Assembly (NCBI RefSeq): GCF_029392815.1
Contig: NZ_CP113942.1
Location: 1,674,001 to 1,738,000, forward strand
From: Bifidobacterium sp. ESL0682
GTDB lineage: Bacteria > Actinomycetota > Actinomycetes > Actinomycetales > Bifidobacteriaceae
Reading direction: 5' to 3'
DNA: 64,000 nucleotides
Shown: positions 45,601 to 54,419 of the stretch, one piece after another
Layout of the letters: each line of letters starts with the position of its first letter
Position numbering within the stretch: position 1 is the first letter of the stretch
The notes under the pieces: model-generated
The model's database searches: none
The model's input: the letters and a program-made list of their open reading frames with translations, nothing else
What the model was told of the DNA's origin: nothing
Position numbers and translations under genes: made by a program

Positions 45601-48600
45601 TGGCAAGGATCGAGAAGCCGAGCTTTTCGCGAGTGAGCTTGTCAGCCCGCTCCCAGGTCTCGCGAGCAGCGGCCGACTTGGCGCGCTCGTCGAGGACCAT
45701 GCCCTGCTGCTGGATGCCCTGGCCCGGGTAGACGTAGGCGGAACGCGGGGCGCGAACCGCGGCGGTGCCACGGGAGACGATGTTGCCGTCGATGCGGCAG
45801 GTGACCTCGAGGGTCATGCCGCCGTGACGCAGCTTGCCGATGCGCTCGACCGAAATCTCGACCTTGTCATTGAGCTGCACCATGCCGTACATGTTGTAGG
45901 TCCAGCCGACGATCTCGTAGTGAGCGCCCTTGTCGTCGCGAGCCTGCACCACGTGCTGGGCGGCGGCGGAGAGCCACATGCCGTGCACCAGCGGGGCCTT
46001 GAGTCCGGAGACCGCGGCGCCACGGTGCGAGGTGTGGATCGGGTTGAAATCGCCCGAGGTGCGCGCGAAGGCGGTCATCTCGCTGGGGGCGGTCAGGGTG
46101 ACGCGACGAAGCATGCGACGCGGTGTGGAGACGACCTGATCCAAGCCCTCGTCCTCGTTCTCGCCGAACGGGGTGCCCGCGCCGATATGGCGCTTGCGAT
46201 AGCTCAGGTAGTCGCCGTAATCGGGCACGTCCACCGGCAGCTCGTCGGAATAGGAGCGGCCACGCACGGCGAAGCGCTCGACCTCGTGGGCCAGAACGGT
46301 GCCGTCGAGGGTGGTGTGGGTGACGTGGATGGTGACGATGCGGCCGGATGCGGATTCGGCGTAGGCATCGGCCCAGCTGGTCAAGTTGACCGTCTCGCCG
46401 GTATGAGTCAGAAGCTCATCCTCGGTGACCTCGAGTTCCATCTGATGATCGAGATGAACGGCGTTCAGCAGGCCTTCGATGACCGGATAGCCGTGGACGT
46501 AGACCGAGCCGAGGGCCGTGTAAATCGCAGGCCAGGCCGGGCCGACCAGAGCGTCGGGGGCGATGCGCGAGGCGTTCAACGAGCCGGGCATGTTGCCGGC
46601 GGTGGCGGCTTCGTGGTCGTAGCCGAGGTTGGCGGAGAGAGTGTAGCTGGTGTGGGCCTGGCCGTACGGGAAGGCTTCCTTGTCACTCATCTCTTCGATC
46701 TGCGGCATGGCGGTCAGCTGGTCGCCGGTGATGGCAGTGTTGCCGATGCCGGCGGTGTCGGCCAGCATCGCATAGACGTGCTTGGGCAGACGCTCGCGGT
46801 CGACCACCGGGAAGAGGCCGGATTCTTGAGGCTTGACATTCAGCGGGATGACGATGTCACGCACCGCGTGCTTGGAAAGTCCGCCGTCAGGATCGTTGTC
46901 CCAGAACGTGTCGAGATGGATGTCGAGATCGAACATCTGGGTGCCGTTCTCGTCGCCCACTTCGCGAATTTCATAATACTTGTCACCGTTCGGCGTACCG
47001 AAGGCGGGGTTGGCCATCAGGTGACCGACCCAGGAGATGTTCGGGGACTTGCGGATGAAGTCCTCGGCGGTCGCGGCAGCGTCAAGCTCTGCGAAAGCAG
47101 ACTGCGGCTGCACTTCCCCGTTGAGTTCGCGCGTGCGATCCAGCGCGGCCGACTCGAAGCGGCCGAGGATGGAGCCGACGGGCTCGTCGATGGTGGTGAT
47201 GCCGGCCACGGAGATCGGGCCAGGGATGGCACGCACGGAATCAGCGGAATAGCGCGGGTCCTCGGACTGCCAAAGCTGATCCTGACCCCACCAGCGCAGC
47301 AGGTCGTTATCAATCTGCGGCACGAAGGGCATCGGCTTGTGATACTCGTGAATCAAGGTCGGGAACCAAGCCACGTCGGACGGAGTCACGGTGACCTCGG
47401 CGGCACGCGGATAAGCGCGCTGCAGCTTGTCAATCGCGCCCTGAGGGTCGTTTTCGACGTCGGCACGAGAGTTGAACAGGGAGGCGAATTCGCCGGATTC
47501 CTGATCGCAGACACGGGCTTCGGCGCGCTGCAACAAGTGCAGGAAGCGGTCGGCGTAGGTCGGATCGGCCCACGGATAAGAGAGCTCAGCGAAACGCTGC
47601 GCCCACTGGACGTAGGTCATCTTGTCGAGGTCGCCGAAGTAGGGGCGTGAAGTCTTGTTCAGAGCCTCAATGATCTCGTCGCGACGGCTTTCCAGCTCTT
47701 CCGGGTGCTTCATGACGCGCACGAGCAGACGGCCGCAACGGGCGGAGGCGTTCTCCAGCTCGTAGATGTCGGCGTGCAGGTGGCTCAGGCCACTGGCGAC
47801 GCCGCCCTTGGCGACCACACCTGAGGAAACCCAGTTCTCACCGAGCGGTGCGAACGGATCGGAGTCGTCGGGCTTGGCGGAGATGCCGGGGGTCTCGACG
47901 AGCATGCGCTTGACGTCGGGGTTGGTATGGGCTTCCTTGGCCGTCATCGCGGCGGTACCAATGAGCACGCCGTCGACAGGCATGTCAGGCTTGCCGTAGA
48001 CGCGCGACCACTGGCCGGAAATGTAATCGGCAGCACGTTCAGGGGTGCCGATGCCGCCACCGGCGACGAGCACGAGGTTGTCGCAGGCACGCACGTCCGC
48101 ATAGGTGTCCATCAGCAGAACGTCGAGGGATTCCCAGGAATGATGGCCGCCAGCGGCTCCGCCTTCGACCTCCATGATTACCGAAACAGGTGCGACAGCC
48201 TTGGCGATGCGCACGACCTGACGAATCTGGTCGACGGTACCGGGCTTGAACGCGACATACGGGAAGCCCTGCTCGTTGAGCTGGGCAACAAGCTGCTTGG
48301 CCTCGTCGAGCTCGGGGATGCCGGCGGAAATGACGACGCCGTCGATCGGAGTGCCGGAGGCACGCTTCTTGGCGACGATGCCTGCGGGGCCGAACTGCAG
48401 GTTCCAGAGATAACGATCCATGAACATGGCGTTGAACTCGATGGTGCGGCCCTCTTCAAGCTGCTTGTCGAGATCGGCGACATTGCGGTCAAGGACATCA
48501 GACGTCACCTGTCCGCCACCGGCCATTTCGACCCAGTAGCCGGCGTTGGCGGCTGCTGCGACGATGTCGGCGTTGACGGTGGTCGGGGTCATACCGGCCA

Positions 48601-49819
48601 GCAGCACCGGCGGCTTGCCGGTCAAATCGCTGAACTTGGTGCGAATCTTGTCACCCGCGGGAGTGGAGATGACCTTCGGGGCGAACTTACGCCAATCCTG
48701 CGTACGGGTCGGCTCCTCTTCCATGGTGGAAAGCGCGGCGCGATCCTCTTCGCTGTCGGCTTCGACCACGCCGACACCAGTGCCCTGCACCAGTGCGCTG
48801 ACGAGCTTGCCGACGGTGTTGCCCGGGCCCATGTCCACAATCCAAAGCTTGGTGGGGTCGGTGCTCTTCAAGAGCGAATCGATGCGTGCGGCCCAATCGA
48901 CGTGATTGACCAACACTTCGCTGGCCAGCGTGCGGGCGCGCTCGGCATCCAAGCCACAGGCCTGTGCCCACTTGACAGTGGACTCGACGGCCTCGGCCAT
49001 CAGCGGGGAGTGGAAGGGAACGGTGACCTCAAGATATTCGAGGATGGGGTCGAAGACCTCGCCGCCGCGCACCTTGTCGGCGCGGAGCTTGGCCTGGCGA
49101 CGGTTCTCCTTGCCAACCTCGACGGCAAAGGCCGCAAGATCTTCAGGATGGCCGGAAAGCACATAATTATCAGTGGCGTTGGTCACCGCGAAGGCGATGG
49201 GGCCACGGGGCTTGACAACCCGGCCAACCAGCGTCTCGATCTGGCGCTTGGTGGCACCGCGCACCGAAAGCATCGGGGTGGCGTCGCCGGACTTGGTGGA
49301 GACGGGCAGCAGGCGGGACTGACGGGTGCCGGCTGCACCGATCAGACGTGCAATGGCGAGAATCTCGTCGATGGCATCGCCGGCCGCGTCAATGGAACCG
49401 GCTTCTTCGATGGCGTCCACCATGTGCTCGGCGATGATGCCCTGCGAATGACCGAGAACAGCCACGGGCTTGGCCTGTGCCACGCTGTAGCCGAGGCCTT
49501 CGGCGTCGATGAGCGCGCCCAACTGAGCCAAGGCGATGCCCGGAACGCTGGCTGCGGCGTCGGCCGCAACACCGAGCTTGGCAGGATTGGCTTCGAAGCC
49601 AAAGAGATCGACCGTGCCGCCCGTCGTGGCCAGAAGGTCCGGGGTGACCGCCGAAAGCAGGCGGGACGAAGCATCGGCATGCGCCTTGAGCTTTTCCGCC
49701 AGCGTCGGGTCGGTGCATTCGTCGGCCAGCGAGCTGACCCACGGCGTAGACTGGCCGCCGAAGACGAGCGCGTGCGGCTCGGTGCTGAGGCGGTTTAAGA
49801 AGAAGGTGTTTTCAGTCAT
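42692..49819 (-). CDS. fas: Type I fatty acid synthase, main fragment (AT-ER-DH-MPT-ACP-KR)
   Basis: 2375 residues from the ATG at 49819 (AAGGAAG upstream). Domains follow the actinobacterial FAS I order: acetyltransferase with GHSQG (residues 123-127); enoyl reductase (PPVLLAGMTPTTVNADIVAA); hot-dog dehydratase region (FNPIHTSHRGAAVSGLKAP); malonyl/palmitoyl transferase with GHSLGEY (about 1460); an Ala/Pro linker (about 1790-1830). Then ACP with GVSSRRNQLL, the likely phosphopantetheine site (about 1860), and a ketoreductase region. The end FAHPLIGWVRGTA-stop falls at the ketoreductase/ketosynthase junction. Together with the C-terminal fragment it gives about 3140 residues, the normal size for bifidobacterial FAS I. 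It makes fatty acids from acetyl- and malonyl-CoA. Confidence 0.95.
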   Translation of the reverse strand: MTENTFFLNRLSTEPHALVFGGQSTPWVSSLADECTDPTLAEKLKAHADASSRLLSAVTPDLLATTGGTVDLFGFEANPAKLGVAADAAASVPGIALAQLGALIDAEGLGYSVAQAKPVAVLGHSQGIIAEHMVDAIEEAGSIDAAGDAIDEILAIARLIGAAGTRQSRLLPVSTKSGDATPMLSVRGATKRQIETLVGRVVKPRGPIAFAVTNATDNYVLSGHPEDLAAFAVEVGKENRRQAKLRADKVRGGEVFDPILEYLEVTVPFHSPLMAEAVESTVKWAQACGLDAERARTLASEVLVNHVDWAARIDSLLKSTDPTKLWIVDMGPGNTVGKLVSALVQGTGVGVVEADSEEDRAALSTMEEEPTRTQDWRKFAPKVISTPAGDKIRTKFSDLTGKPPVLLAGMTPTTVNADIVAAAANAGYWVEMAGGGQVTSDVLDRNVADLDKQLEEGRTIEFNAMFMDRYLWNLQFGPAGIVAKKRASGTPIDGVVISAGIPELDEAKQLVAQLNEQGFPYVAFKPGTVDQIRQVVRIAKAVAPVSVIMEVEGGAAGGHHSWESLDVLLMDTYADVRACDNLVLVAGGGIGTPERAADYISGQWSRVYGKPDMPVDGVLIGTAAMTAKEAHTNPDVKRMLVETPGISAKPDDSDPFAPLGENWVSSGVVAKGGVASGLSHLHADIYELENASARCGRLLVRVMKHPEELESRRDEIIEALNKTSRPYFGDLDKMTYVQWAQRFAELSYPWADPTYADRFLHLLQRAEARVCDQESGEFASLFNSRADVENDPQGAIDKLQRAYPRAAEVTVTPSDVAWFPTLIHEYHKPMPFVPQIDNDLLRWWGQDQLWQSEDPRYSADSVRAIPGPISVAGITTIDEPVGSILGRFESAALDRTRELNGEVQPQSAFAELDAAATAEDFIRKSPNISWVGHLMANPAFGTPNGDKYYEIREVGDENGTQMFDLDIHLDTFWDNDPDGGLSKHAVRDIVIPLNVKPQESGLFPVVDRERLPKHVYAMLADTAGIGNTAITGDQLTAMPQIEEMSDKEAFPYGQAHTSYTLSANLGYDHEAATAGNMPGSLNASRIAPDALVGPAWPAIYTALGSVYVHGYPVIEGLLNAVHLDHQMELEVTEDELLTHTGETVNLTSWADAYAESASGRIVTIHVTHTTLDGTVLAHEVERFAVRGRSYSDELPVDVPDYGDYLSYRKRHIGAGTPFGENEDEGLDQVVSTPRRMLRRVTLTAPSEMTAFARTSGDFNPIHTSHRGAAVSGLKAPLVHGMWLSAAAQHVVQARDDKGAHYEIVGWTYNMYGMVQLNDKVEISVERIGKLRHGGMTLEVTCRIDGNIVSRGTAAVRAPRSAYVYPGQGIQQQGMVLDERAKSAAARETWERADKLTREKLGFSILAIVRDNPKTLTANGVTYHHPDGLLNLTQFTQVALATVAYAQTSRLREAGSDIWPAYFAGHSLGEYNALSSFAGIIPFETVLELVFQRGSAMNSLIDRDEQGRSNYRMAALRPNQFGIGDDGVDDYVKSVSEASGEFLQIVNYNLSGQQYVIAGTLKGLEALKADSARRVKEYGGKPALMYVPGIDVPFHSMLLRKGVPDFRNKLDTLLPEHIDYQRLVGRYIPNLVATPFEMTKEFAQKIVDVVPSTRIQEALDNPEVWDSYAADEQKLGRLLFTELLAWQFASPVRWIETQAIMFGDPAQGGLGVENYVEVGLGNQPTLANLATKTLRLPDFSGSEVAVYNLGRDEQRVYMTDSDSLVLDDDDADDASAEASAPAAAQAAAAAPAPSAQAAEPAASAPAAAASAAPVAASGERPADLPFKASDGIEMLLAYAAKVRPDQIGESDTTDTLTNGVSSRRNQLLMDISSELGVASVDGAAEASIADLYALVNKVAPNYKPFGPVLSDIVRDRIRGLFGAAGVKQAQVVKRVTETWQLGQGWADYVLGTLVLETREGTSSRGEDLASLSTAQVSNANDANALIDAAVQKVAADHGVAVALPSAGGAGGSVVDSAALDAFAEKVTGADGVLAKTARFVLNELDIKAPVAAEDEDEDAAVVEAVEAELGSDWVDQVAPRFDERQALLLDDRWATAREDLARLYYNHDQKVAELSFIGAGTEVADQATWFASKAATDGNSILASTFNRIAVEARSNAKTDPKASRFAGDVAVVTGVAPNSIAGQVVEGLLAGGATVIATSHSFKQSVKAWAEQVYREHAVGDAKLWLVPANLSSYRDVDALVKWVGGVSKKTTGATTTILKPAYEPSLFFPFAAPPVHGTMADSGQLFESQARLMLWGVERAITGFAAIGGDTDVQHKLHVVLPGSPNRGVFGGDGAYGEVKSSFDAIVTRARAEKDWSGRVTFAHPLIGWVRGTA

Positions 49820-49961
49820 TATCTTCCTTATATATTGTTGAAATTCTCATGGTTACGGTTACTAAAAACTCGGGATTGGTCTACATACCAAACCACCAAC
49901 CCAAAGCGGTACTGAATACCATTTTATCTTCCCGCCTTGGATTGGCCTGAATGTCGCAAAA

Positions 49962-51569
49962 CTACATCGGCTGGTTGCCGTGATGCTTGGTGGTGCGGCG
50001 TGTGCGTTTCTTATCGCGCAGCAGCCGCAGGGATTCGGCGATGGCATCGCGCGTCTGCTCAGGGTCAATCATCGCGTCGATTTGACCGGTTTCCAGCGAG
50101 AGGTTCGCGTTAAGCGTTTCGCTTTCGTACTGGTCGACGTACTGCTGGCGCAGCGCCTCGACGTCCTGACCACGTTCCTTGGCCTTGTGCAGATCCTTGC
50201 GATGGATGATGTTGACCGCACCGGCCGCACCCAAAACTGCGATCTGGCTGGAAGGCCAGGCGTAGTTGACGTCCGCGCCGATGGCCTTGGAACCCATGAC
50301 GATGTAGGCGCCACCGAAGGCCTTGCGCAGCACGACCGAAACCATCGGCACCTGCGCGTTGGCGTAAGCGTAGATGACCTTGGCGCCGCGGCGGATGATG
50401 CCCGCGTGCTCCTGGTCGCTGCCGGGCTTGTAGCCGGGGGTGTCCACCAAGGTGACCACCGGGAGGTTGAATGCATCGCACAGGCGAACGAATCGGGCGA
50501 TCTTTTCGCTGGAATCGACGTCCAGAATGCCGGCCTGCTCATTGGGTTGGTTCGCCACAATGCCGACCGGATGACCCTCGATGCAAGCGAAACCGACCAC
50601 GGCGCACTTGGCGTAGAGCGCCTGTACCTGCACGAATTCACCGTAGTCGACAATGCAACGAATGACCTCGTTGATGTCGTAAGGCTGGCGATCGTTGTCG
50701 GGGACGATGGTGGCCAGGCGCTCGGCCGTCGAACGGTCGGCGCGAGTTGAGGCGTAAGCGTAGACTGGCGGCTTGTCGTCCGAGCTGGACGGCAGGTAAG
50801 CGAGAACCGTACGCGCGTAATCAATCGCGTCGGCCTCGTCCTCACCGAGATAGTGCGCGACGCCGGAAACCGCGTTGTGCACCTTGCCGCCACCGAGATC
50901 TTCCATGGAGATGGTCTCGCCGGTGACGGATTTGACCACGTCGGGGCCGGTGACGAACATGTTGGAATTCTGGCGGGTCATGATGATGAGATCCGTAAGC
51001 GCCGGGCAATAGACTGCACCGCCCGCGCAGGGGCCCAGAATCAATGAAAGCTGCGGAATGAAGCCGCTGGCTTCGCAGGTCTTCTGGAAGATATGGCCGT
51101 ACTGGGTCAGCGCTTCGACGCCTTCCTGAATACGGGCACCACCCGAATCGATGAGCGCGACAACCGGAATCTTCAGGTCGAGCGCCATGTCCATCAGATG
51201 GCAGATCTTCTCGCCTTCGGCGTGGCCGAGTGTGCCACCGCGCACGGAAAAGTCCTGCGCGTAGACGGCGACCTTGCGACCGTAAACGTCACCGAAACCG
51301 GTGATGACGGCCGAGCCGGCGATGCCCTTGTTGATGTTGCCACCAGAGAAGCGGCCAATCTCTTGGAAAGTGCCGGTGTCGAAAAGCAGATCGAGACGCT
51401 CACGGGCGGTGAATTTGCCCTTGGCGCTCTGGCGCTCGTGAGCGTGGTTTTCGGCGTCACGAGCCAGTTCGGCAGCGCGGGCGACGGAGGCGCGGATGGG
51501 CTGCTGATCGAGGGGCTTGTCGCTGGACATGGCCTTTTCGACGGCAGCGGTGGTCATGATGTCGGTCAT
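49962..51569 (-). CDS. accD: Acyl-CoA carboxylase carboxyltransferase (beta) subunit
   Basis: 535 residues (MTDIMTTAAVEKAMSSDK). Two crotonase-like halves: the N-half has KGKFTARERLDLLFD, DSGGARIQEGV and GPCAGGAVYCPALTD; the C-half has NQPNEQAGILD, DTPGYKPGSDQEHAG and KAFGGAYIVMGSK. It moves CO2 from biotin to acetyl- or propionyl-CoA, supplying malonyl-CoA for FAS. It is the AccD5/PccB type of actinobacteria rather than the zinc-finger AccD type. The start overlaps the accC stop (TGATG), so the two subunits are coupled. fas begins 142 bp downstream on the same strand. Confidence 0.95.
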   Translation of the reverse strand: MTDIMTTAAVEKAMSSDKPLDQQPIRASVARAAELARDAENHAHERQSAKGKFTARERLDLLFDTGTFQEIGRFSGGNINKGIAGSAVITGFGDVYGRKVAVYAQDFSVRGGTLGHAEGEKICHLMDMALDLKIPVVALIDSGGARIQEGVEALTQYGHIFQKTCEASGFIPQLSLILGPCAGGAVYCPALTDLIIMTRQNSNMFVTGPDVVKSVTGETISMEDLGGGKVHNAVSGVAHYLGEDEADAIDYARTVLAYLPSSSDDKPPVYAYASTRADRSTAERLATIVPDNDRQPYDINEVIRCIVDYGEFVQVQALYAKCAVVGFACIEGHPVGIVANQPNEQAGILDVDSSEKIARFVRLCDAFNLPVVTLVDTPGYKPGSDQEHAGIIRRGAKVIYAYANAQVPMVSVVLRKAFGGAYIVMGSKAIGADVNYAWPSSQIAVLGAAGAVNIIHRKDLHKAKERGQDVEALRQQYVDQYESETLNANLSLETGQIDAMIDPEQTRDAIAESLRLLRDKKRTRRTTKHHGNQPM

Positions 51570-53482
51570 CAGCGCTCCCCCTCTTTCTTGATGTCATCCG
51601 TAGACGATGCAGAAGTAGCGGAATCCGCATTCTGGTCATTCGCACCGGACTTCTCGCGATTGGCGGCGCCATCCACATCAATCTTCATCAAATTGGTGCC
51701 GGCATCCACGGAATCGGACGGGCCGACGAAGATCTTCTGCACGGTGCCGTTGACGGGCGCGTAGACGTAATTCTCCATCTTCATGCTCTCGAGCACGGCC
51801 AGCAGGTCACCTTTGTTGACGCTCTGGCCTTCCGCGACATTGACGCGCGTGACGATGGCCTGCATCGGCGAATCGATGACGCCGGACTTGCCGTCGTTGA
51901 CCTTCGCACGCTCCTCGACGGCCCCCGTTGAGGAACCGCGCAGCGGCTGAGTCGGGCGACGCGAGCCGCGAGCGCGGGCCGAACCGGTGAGGTTGTCGAC
52001 GATATCGCGCGGAACGGTGAGTTTGACGCGTTTGTTGTCGACCTCGATGACGAAGGAATCGGTCTTCTGCTTCTTGGGCTTCTCCTCGCTGCCTGAAAGC
52101 GAAGCAGGCTGGCCGCTGTCGGCGGTGTTCGGCTTGCGGTTGAGGTACTTACGCTCAAGCCACTTGGTATAAACGGAGAACGGCTGACCTTCGGCCGTGA
52201 ACTCGGGATCGTTGAAAATCGTCTCGAAGAGCGTTTTCGGCGTGGGCACGCCTTCAAGGTTGAATTCCTTGAGCGCGCGACGCACGCGGGCAACGGCGGT
52301 GGGCCTGTCCTGTGCGGTGATGACGAGCTTGCCCATCATGGAATCGAACTTCGGGGAGACCACGTCGCCGACCTTCACGCCGGAATCGATACGGATGCCG
52401 GGGCCGCTGGGCCAATCGAGGCGCGTCAGCGTGCCGCCGGACGGGGTGAGGTTCTTGTCCGGGTCCTCGCTGGTGATGCGCAGCTCGAAAGCATGGCCAT
52501 GGCTTTGCGAGGCTTGCGTGAGCTCCTCACCGTTGGCGATGTTGATCTGCTCGCGCACCAAATCGAGGCCGGAGACCTGCTCGGAAACCGTGTGCTCGAC
52601 CTGCAGGCGCGGGTTGACCTCAAGGAAGTAGACCTTGTGCTGCTCGGTGACCATGAACTCGCAGGTGCCCAGGCCGACGTAATCGACAGCGCTGAAGAGG
52701 CTGCGGGAATAGCGCTCGAGTTGATCCTTCTCGCCGTCAGTGAGGAAGGGCGCGGGGGCCTCTTCGATCAGTTTCTGATTGCGACGCTGCACGGTGCAGT
52801 CACGCGTGGAGTAAACAGTGAAGTTGCCATGGCTGTCGCGGCCGGACTGCGTTTCGACGTGGCGGGCCTTGTCGATGAACAGCTCGACGAAGTATTCGTT
52901 GAGGTCGCCGCCTTCGAGCGCGTCGTGGTTCATGTAGAAGCTGCGCAGCTCGTCGTCGTTGTGCACCAAGGTGATGCCCTTGCCGCCACCGCCGTCGGTG
53001 CGCTTCATCATCACCGGATAGCCGTTGATCTGCGCGAAGGTCAGGAGCTCTCGCATGTTGCTGACAGGTTCGGACAGTCCGGGCACCGGTGGTACGTGTG
53101 CACGCTTGGCCACGCGACGGGCGGTGATCTTGTCGCCGAGATCGGTCAGAGCCGTCGGGCTCGGGCCAATCCACGTCGCTCCGGCCTTGATGACCTTGTC
53201 GGCGAACGAGGCGATTTCGGAAAGATAGCCGTATCCTGGATGGACGGCATCCGCGCCGCTGCGGTGCAGCACGTCGATAATCAAATCCTCGTCCATATAG
53301 GCCCGATAGGAATCCCCATGCAGCAGATAGGCTTCGTCAGCCATCTGAACATATTGCGCATCTCTGTCCTGCTCGGCGTAGATCGCTACGGTCGGAATCC
53401 CCATCTCGTGGGCCGTGCGGATAACCCGCAACGCGATTTCGCCGCGGTTCGCCACCAGCAGTTTATTGACATTTTTGACCAT
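51569..53482 (-). CDS. accC: Acyl-CoA carboxylase alpha subunit (biotin carboxylase + BCCP)
   Basis: 637 residues; start at the ATG at 53482 (MVKNVNKLLVANRGEIALRV), a classical biotin carboxylase opening. The open frame upstream is non-coding. ATP-grasp motifs include GGGGKGITLVHND and the catalytic stretch FLEVNPRLQVEHTVSE. The C-terminal biotin carrier domain holds the biotinylation site ESMKMEN (Lys about residue 566), followed by a polar acidic tail. It carboxylates its own biotin using ATP and bicarbonate, and is activated by BirA encoded at 57221-58252. It is normally co-transcribed with accD and probably fas. Confidence 0.95.
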   Translation of the reverse strand: MVKNVNKLLVANRGEIALRVIRTAHEMGIPTVAIYAEQDRDAQYVQMADEAYLLHGDSYRAYMDEDLIIDVLHRSGADAVHPGYGYLSEIASFADKVIKAGATWIGPSPTALTDLGDKITARRVAKRAHVPPVPGLSEPVSNMRELLTFAQINGYPVMMKRTDGGGGKGITLVHNDDELRSFYMNHDALEGGDLNEYFVELFIDKARHVETQSGRDSHGNFTVYSTRDCTVQRRNQKLIEEAPAPFLTDGEKDQLERYSRSLFSAVDYVGLGTCEFMVTEQHKVYFLEVNPRLQVEHTVSEQVSGLDLVREQINIANGEELTQASQSHGHAFELRITSEDPDKNLTPSGGTLTRLDWPSGPGIRIDSGVKVGDVVSPKFDSMMGKLVITAQDRPTAVARVRRALKEFNLEGVPTPKTLFETIFNDPEFTAEGQPFSVYTKWLERKYLNRKPNTADSGQPASLSGSEEKPKKQKTDSFVIEVDNKRVKLTVPRDIVDNLTGSARARGSRRPTQPLRGSSTGAVEERAKVNDGKSGVIDSPMQAIVTRVNVAEGQSVNKGDLLAVLESMKMENYVYAPVNGTVQKIFVGPSDSVDAGTNLMKIDVDGAANREKSGANDQNADSATSASSTDDIKKEGER

Positions 53483-53624
53483 GTTATCCAATCTATCGTC
53501 TATCCCCCACCTGTGGAACCGCGCGAATCGACAAAATCGCCCGACCGGTTTTGTATGTTTGCACAAAGTCTATTCCGAGTTCCGACGCGACACCCCTCCG
53601 AAATCAAAATGTACGACAGTGTCT

Positions 53625-53641
53625 TTAATGTATGACATTAA
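53625..53641. promoter_or_regulatory. Inverted repeat between accC and BspA-2
   Basis: TTAATGTATGACATTAA: 7-bp arms around a 3-nt centre, perfect. It sits 143 nt before accC (minus) and 77 nt before BspA-2 (plus), so could serve either gene. A fatty acid regulator operator is possible. Nothing in the sequence shows which protein binds. Confidence 0.4.
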
Positions 53642-53717
53642 GGATATTTCGTCGCCGTCCGAAACGCTTCGGAAAATTCTTACACGGGTTTGGTTTATTT
53701 AAAAAGGGTTTGGGTTC

Positions 53718-54419
53718 ATGGGTGTTATTATCCGTAATATCGTCACGTTGGCATTGTGCATCACAATGGTAAATATCGTCCCCTCGCAGAATTTGTTTGA
53801 CAAACAAATGGGTTCGTCCGCTTCCTCCACTTCCAGCGCCGTCACTTCTTCCTCTGCACGGTCCAGCGCTAGCAAAACCAGTCAGTCCAGAGTGACTAGA
53901 CACCACACCCATCAGACCTCCGGCAATGCGGTCGACACAACATCTCGACACGATTCCGTCACACCCGCACCGCACGATAGTCCACGACCGGCCACATCTA
54001 CCTCATTCACTCGAAGCCAGCCCACAGTAGGTCCGCAGACCTTGTGCGCTCCGGCCAATGGCACCATGGGCACGCCGGCCACCCCGACGGATATCCCCGC
54101 CCTAGCCAATATTCACGACCGCGACACCAATTCAGTCGTCTGGTCCATCACCAGCGGCCCCGAAGACTGCACGCTACACTTGAGCGCCGGCACCACCCCC
54201 AAACCTCACCGAGGAATTTTACATTCCCTGGTATGCCTCCTACCAAACAAGCATCACCGACGTCAGCGTCGATGGGAACCTCACCATTGCCACTATCAAC
54301 ACTGCTCTCAACAACGGAAACAACTATATATTCAACGGTATGACGTCGTTACGTACCTTCACTGCCACCCACGGTCTCCATTTCGTCGGCACCATGCGTC
54401 TCATGTTGGCCTCCGATAG
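53718..54419 (+). CDS. BspA-like surface protein 2, N-terminal fragment
   Basis: ATG at 53718 (MGVIIRNIVTLALCITMVNIVPSQ), a hydrophobic leader, then a Ser/Thr/His-rich stalk and the ligand module (TLCAPANGTMGTPATPTDIPA, DRDTNSVVWSI, TLHLSAGTTP). The frame is lost at about 54196-54203 (CCCCC followed by AAA): removing one base gives TTP-N-L-T-E-E-F-Y-I-P-W and links to the next fragment. The codons after 54203 in this frame (His/Arg/Gln-rich) are spurious. Same plan as BspA-1 but single-module and with lower GC. Confidence 0.65.
   Translation: MGVIIRNIVTLALCITMVNIVPSQNLFDKQMGSSASSTSSAVTSSSARSSASKTSQSRVTRHHTHQTSGNAVDTTSRHDSVTPAPHDSPRPATSTSFTRSQPTVGPQTLCAPANGTMGTPATPTDIPALANIHDRDTNSVVWSITSGPEDCTLHLSAGTTPKPHRGILHSLVCLLPNKHHRRQRRWEPHHCHYQHCSQQRKQLYIQRYDVVTYLHCHPRSPFRRHHASHVGLR

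Noticed and set aside
40458..49798. Several 500-800-codon open frames antisense to fas
   Set aside because: Shadows of the GC-rich third codon positions of fas; products are His/Arg/Gly-rich without domains.
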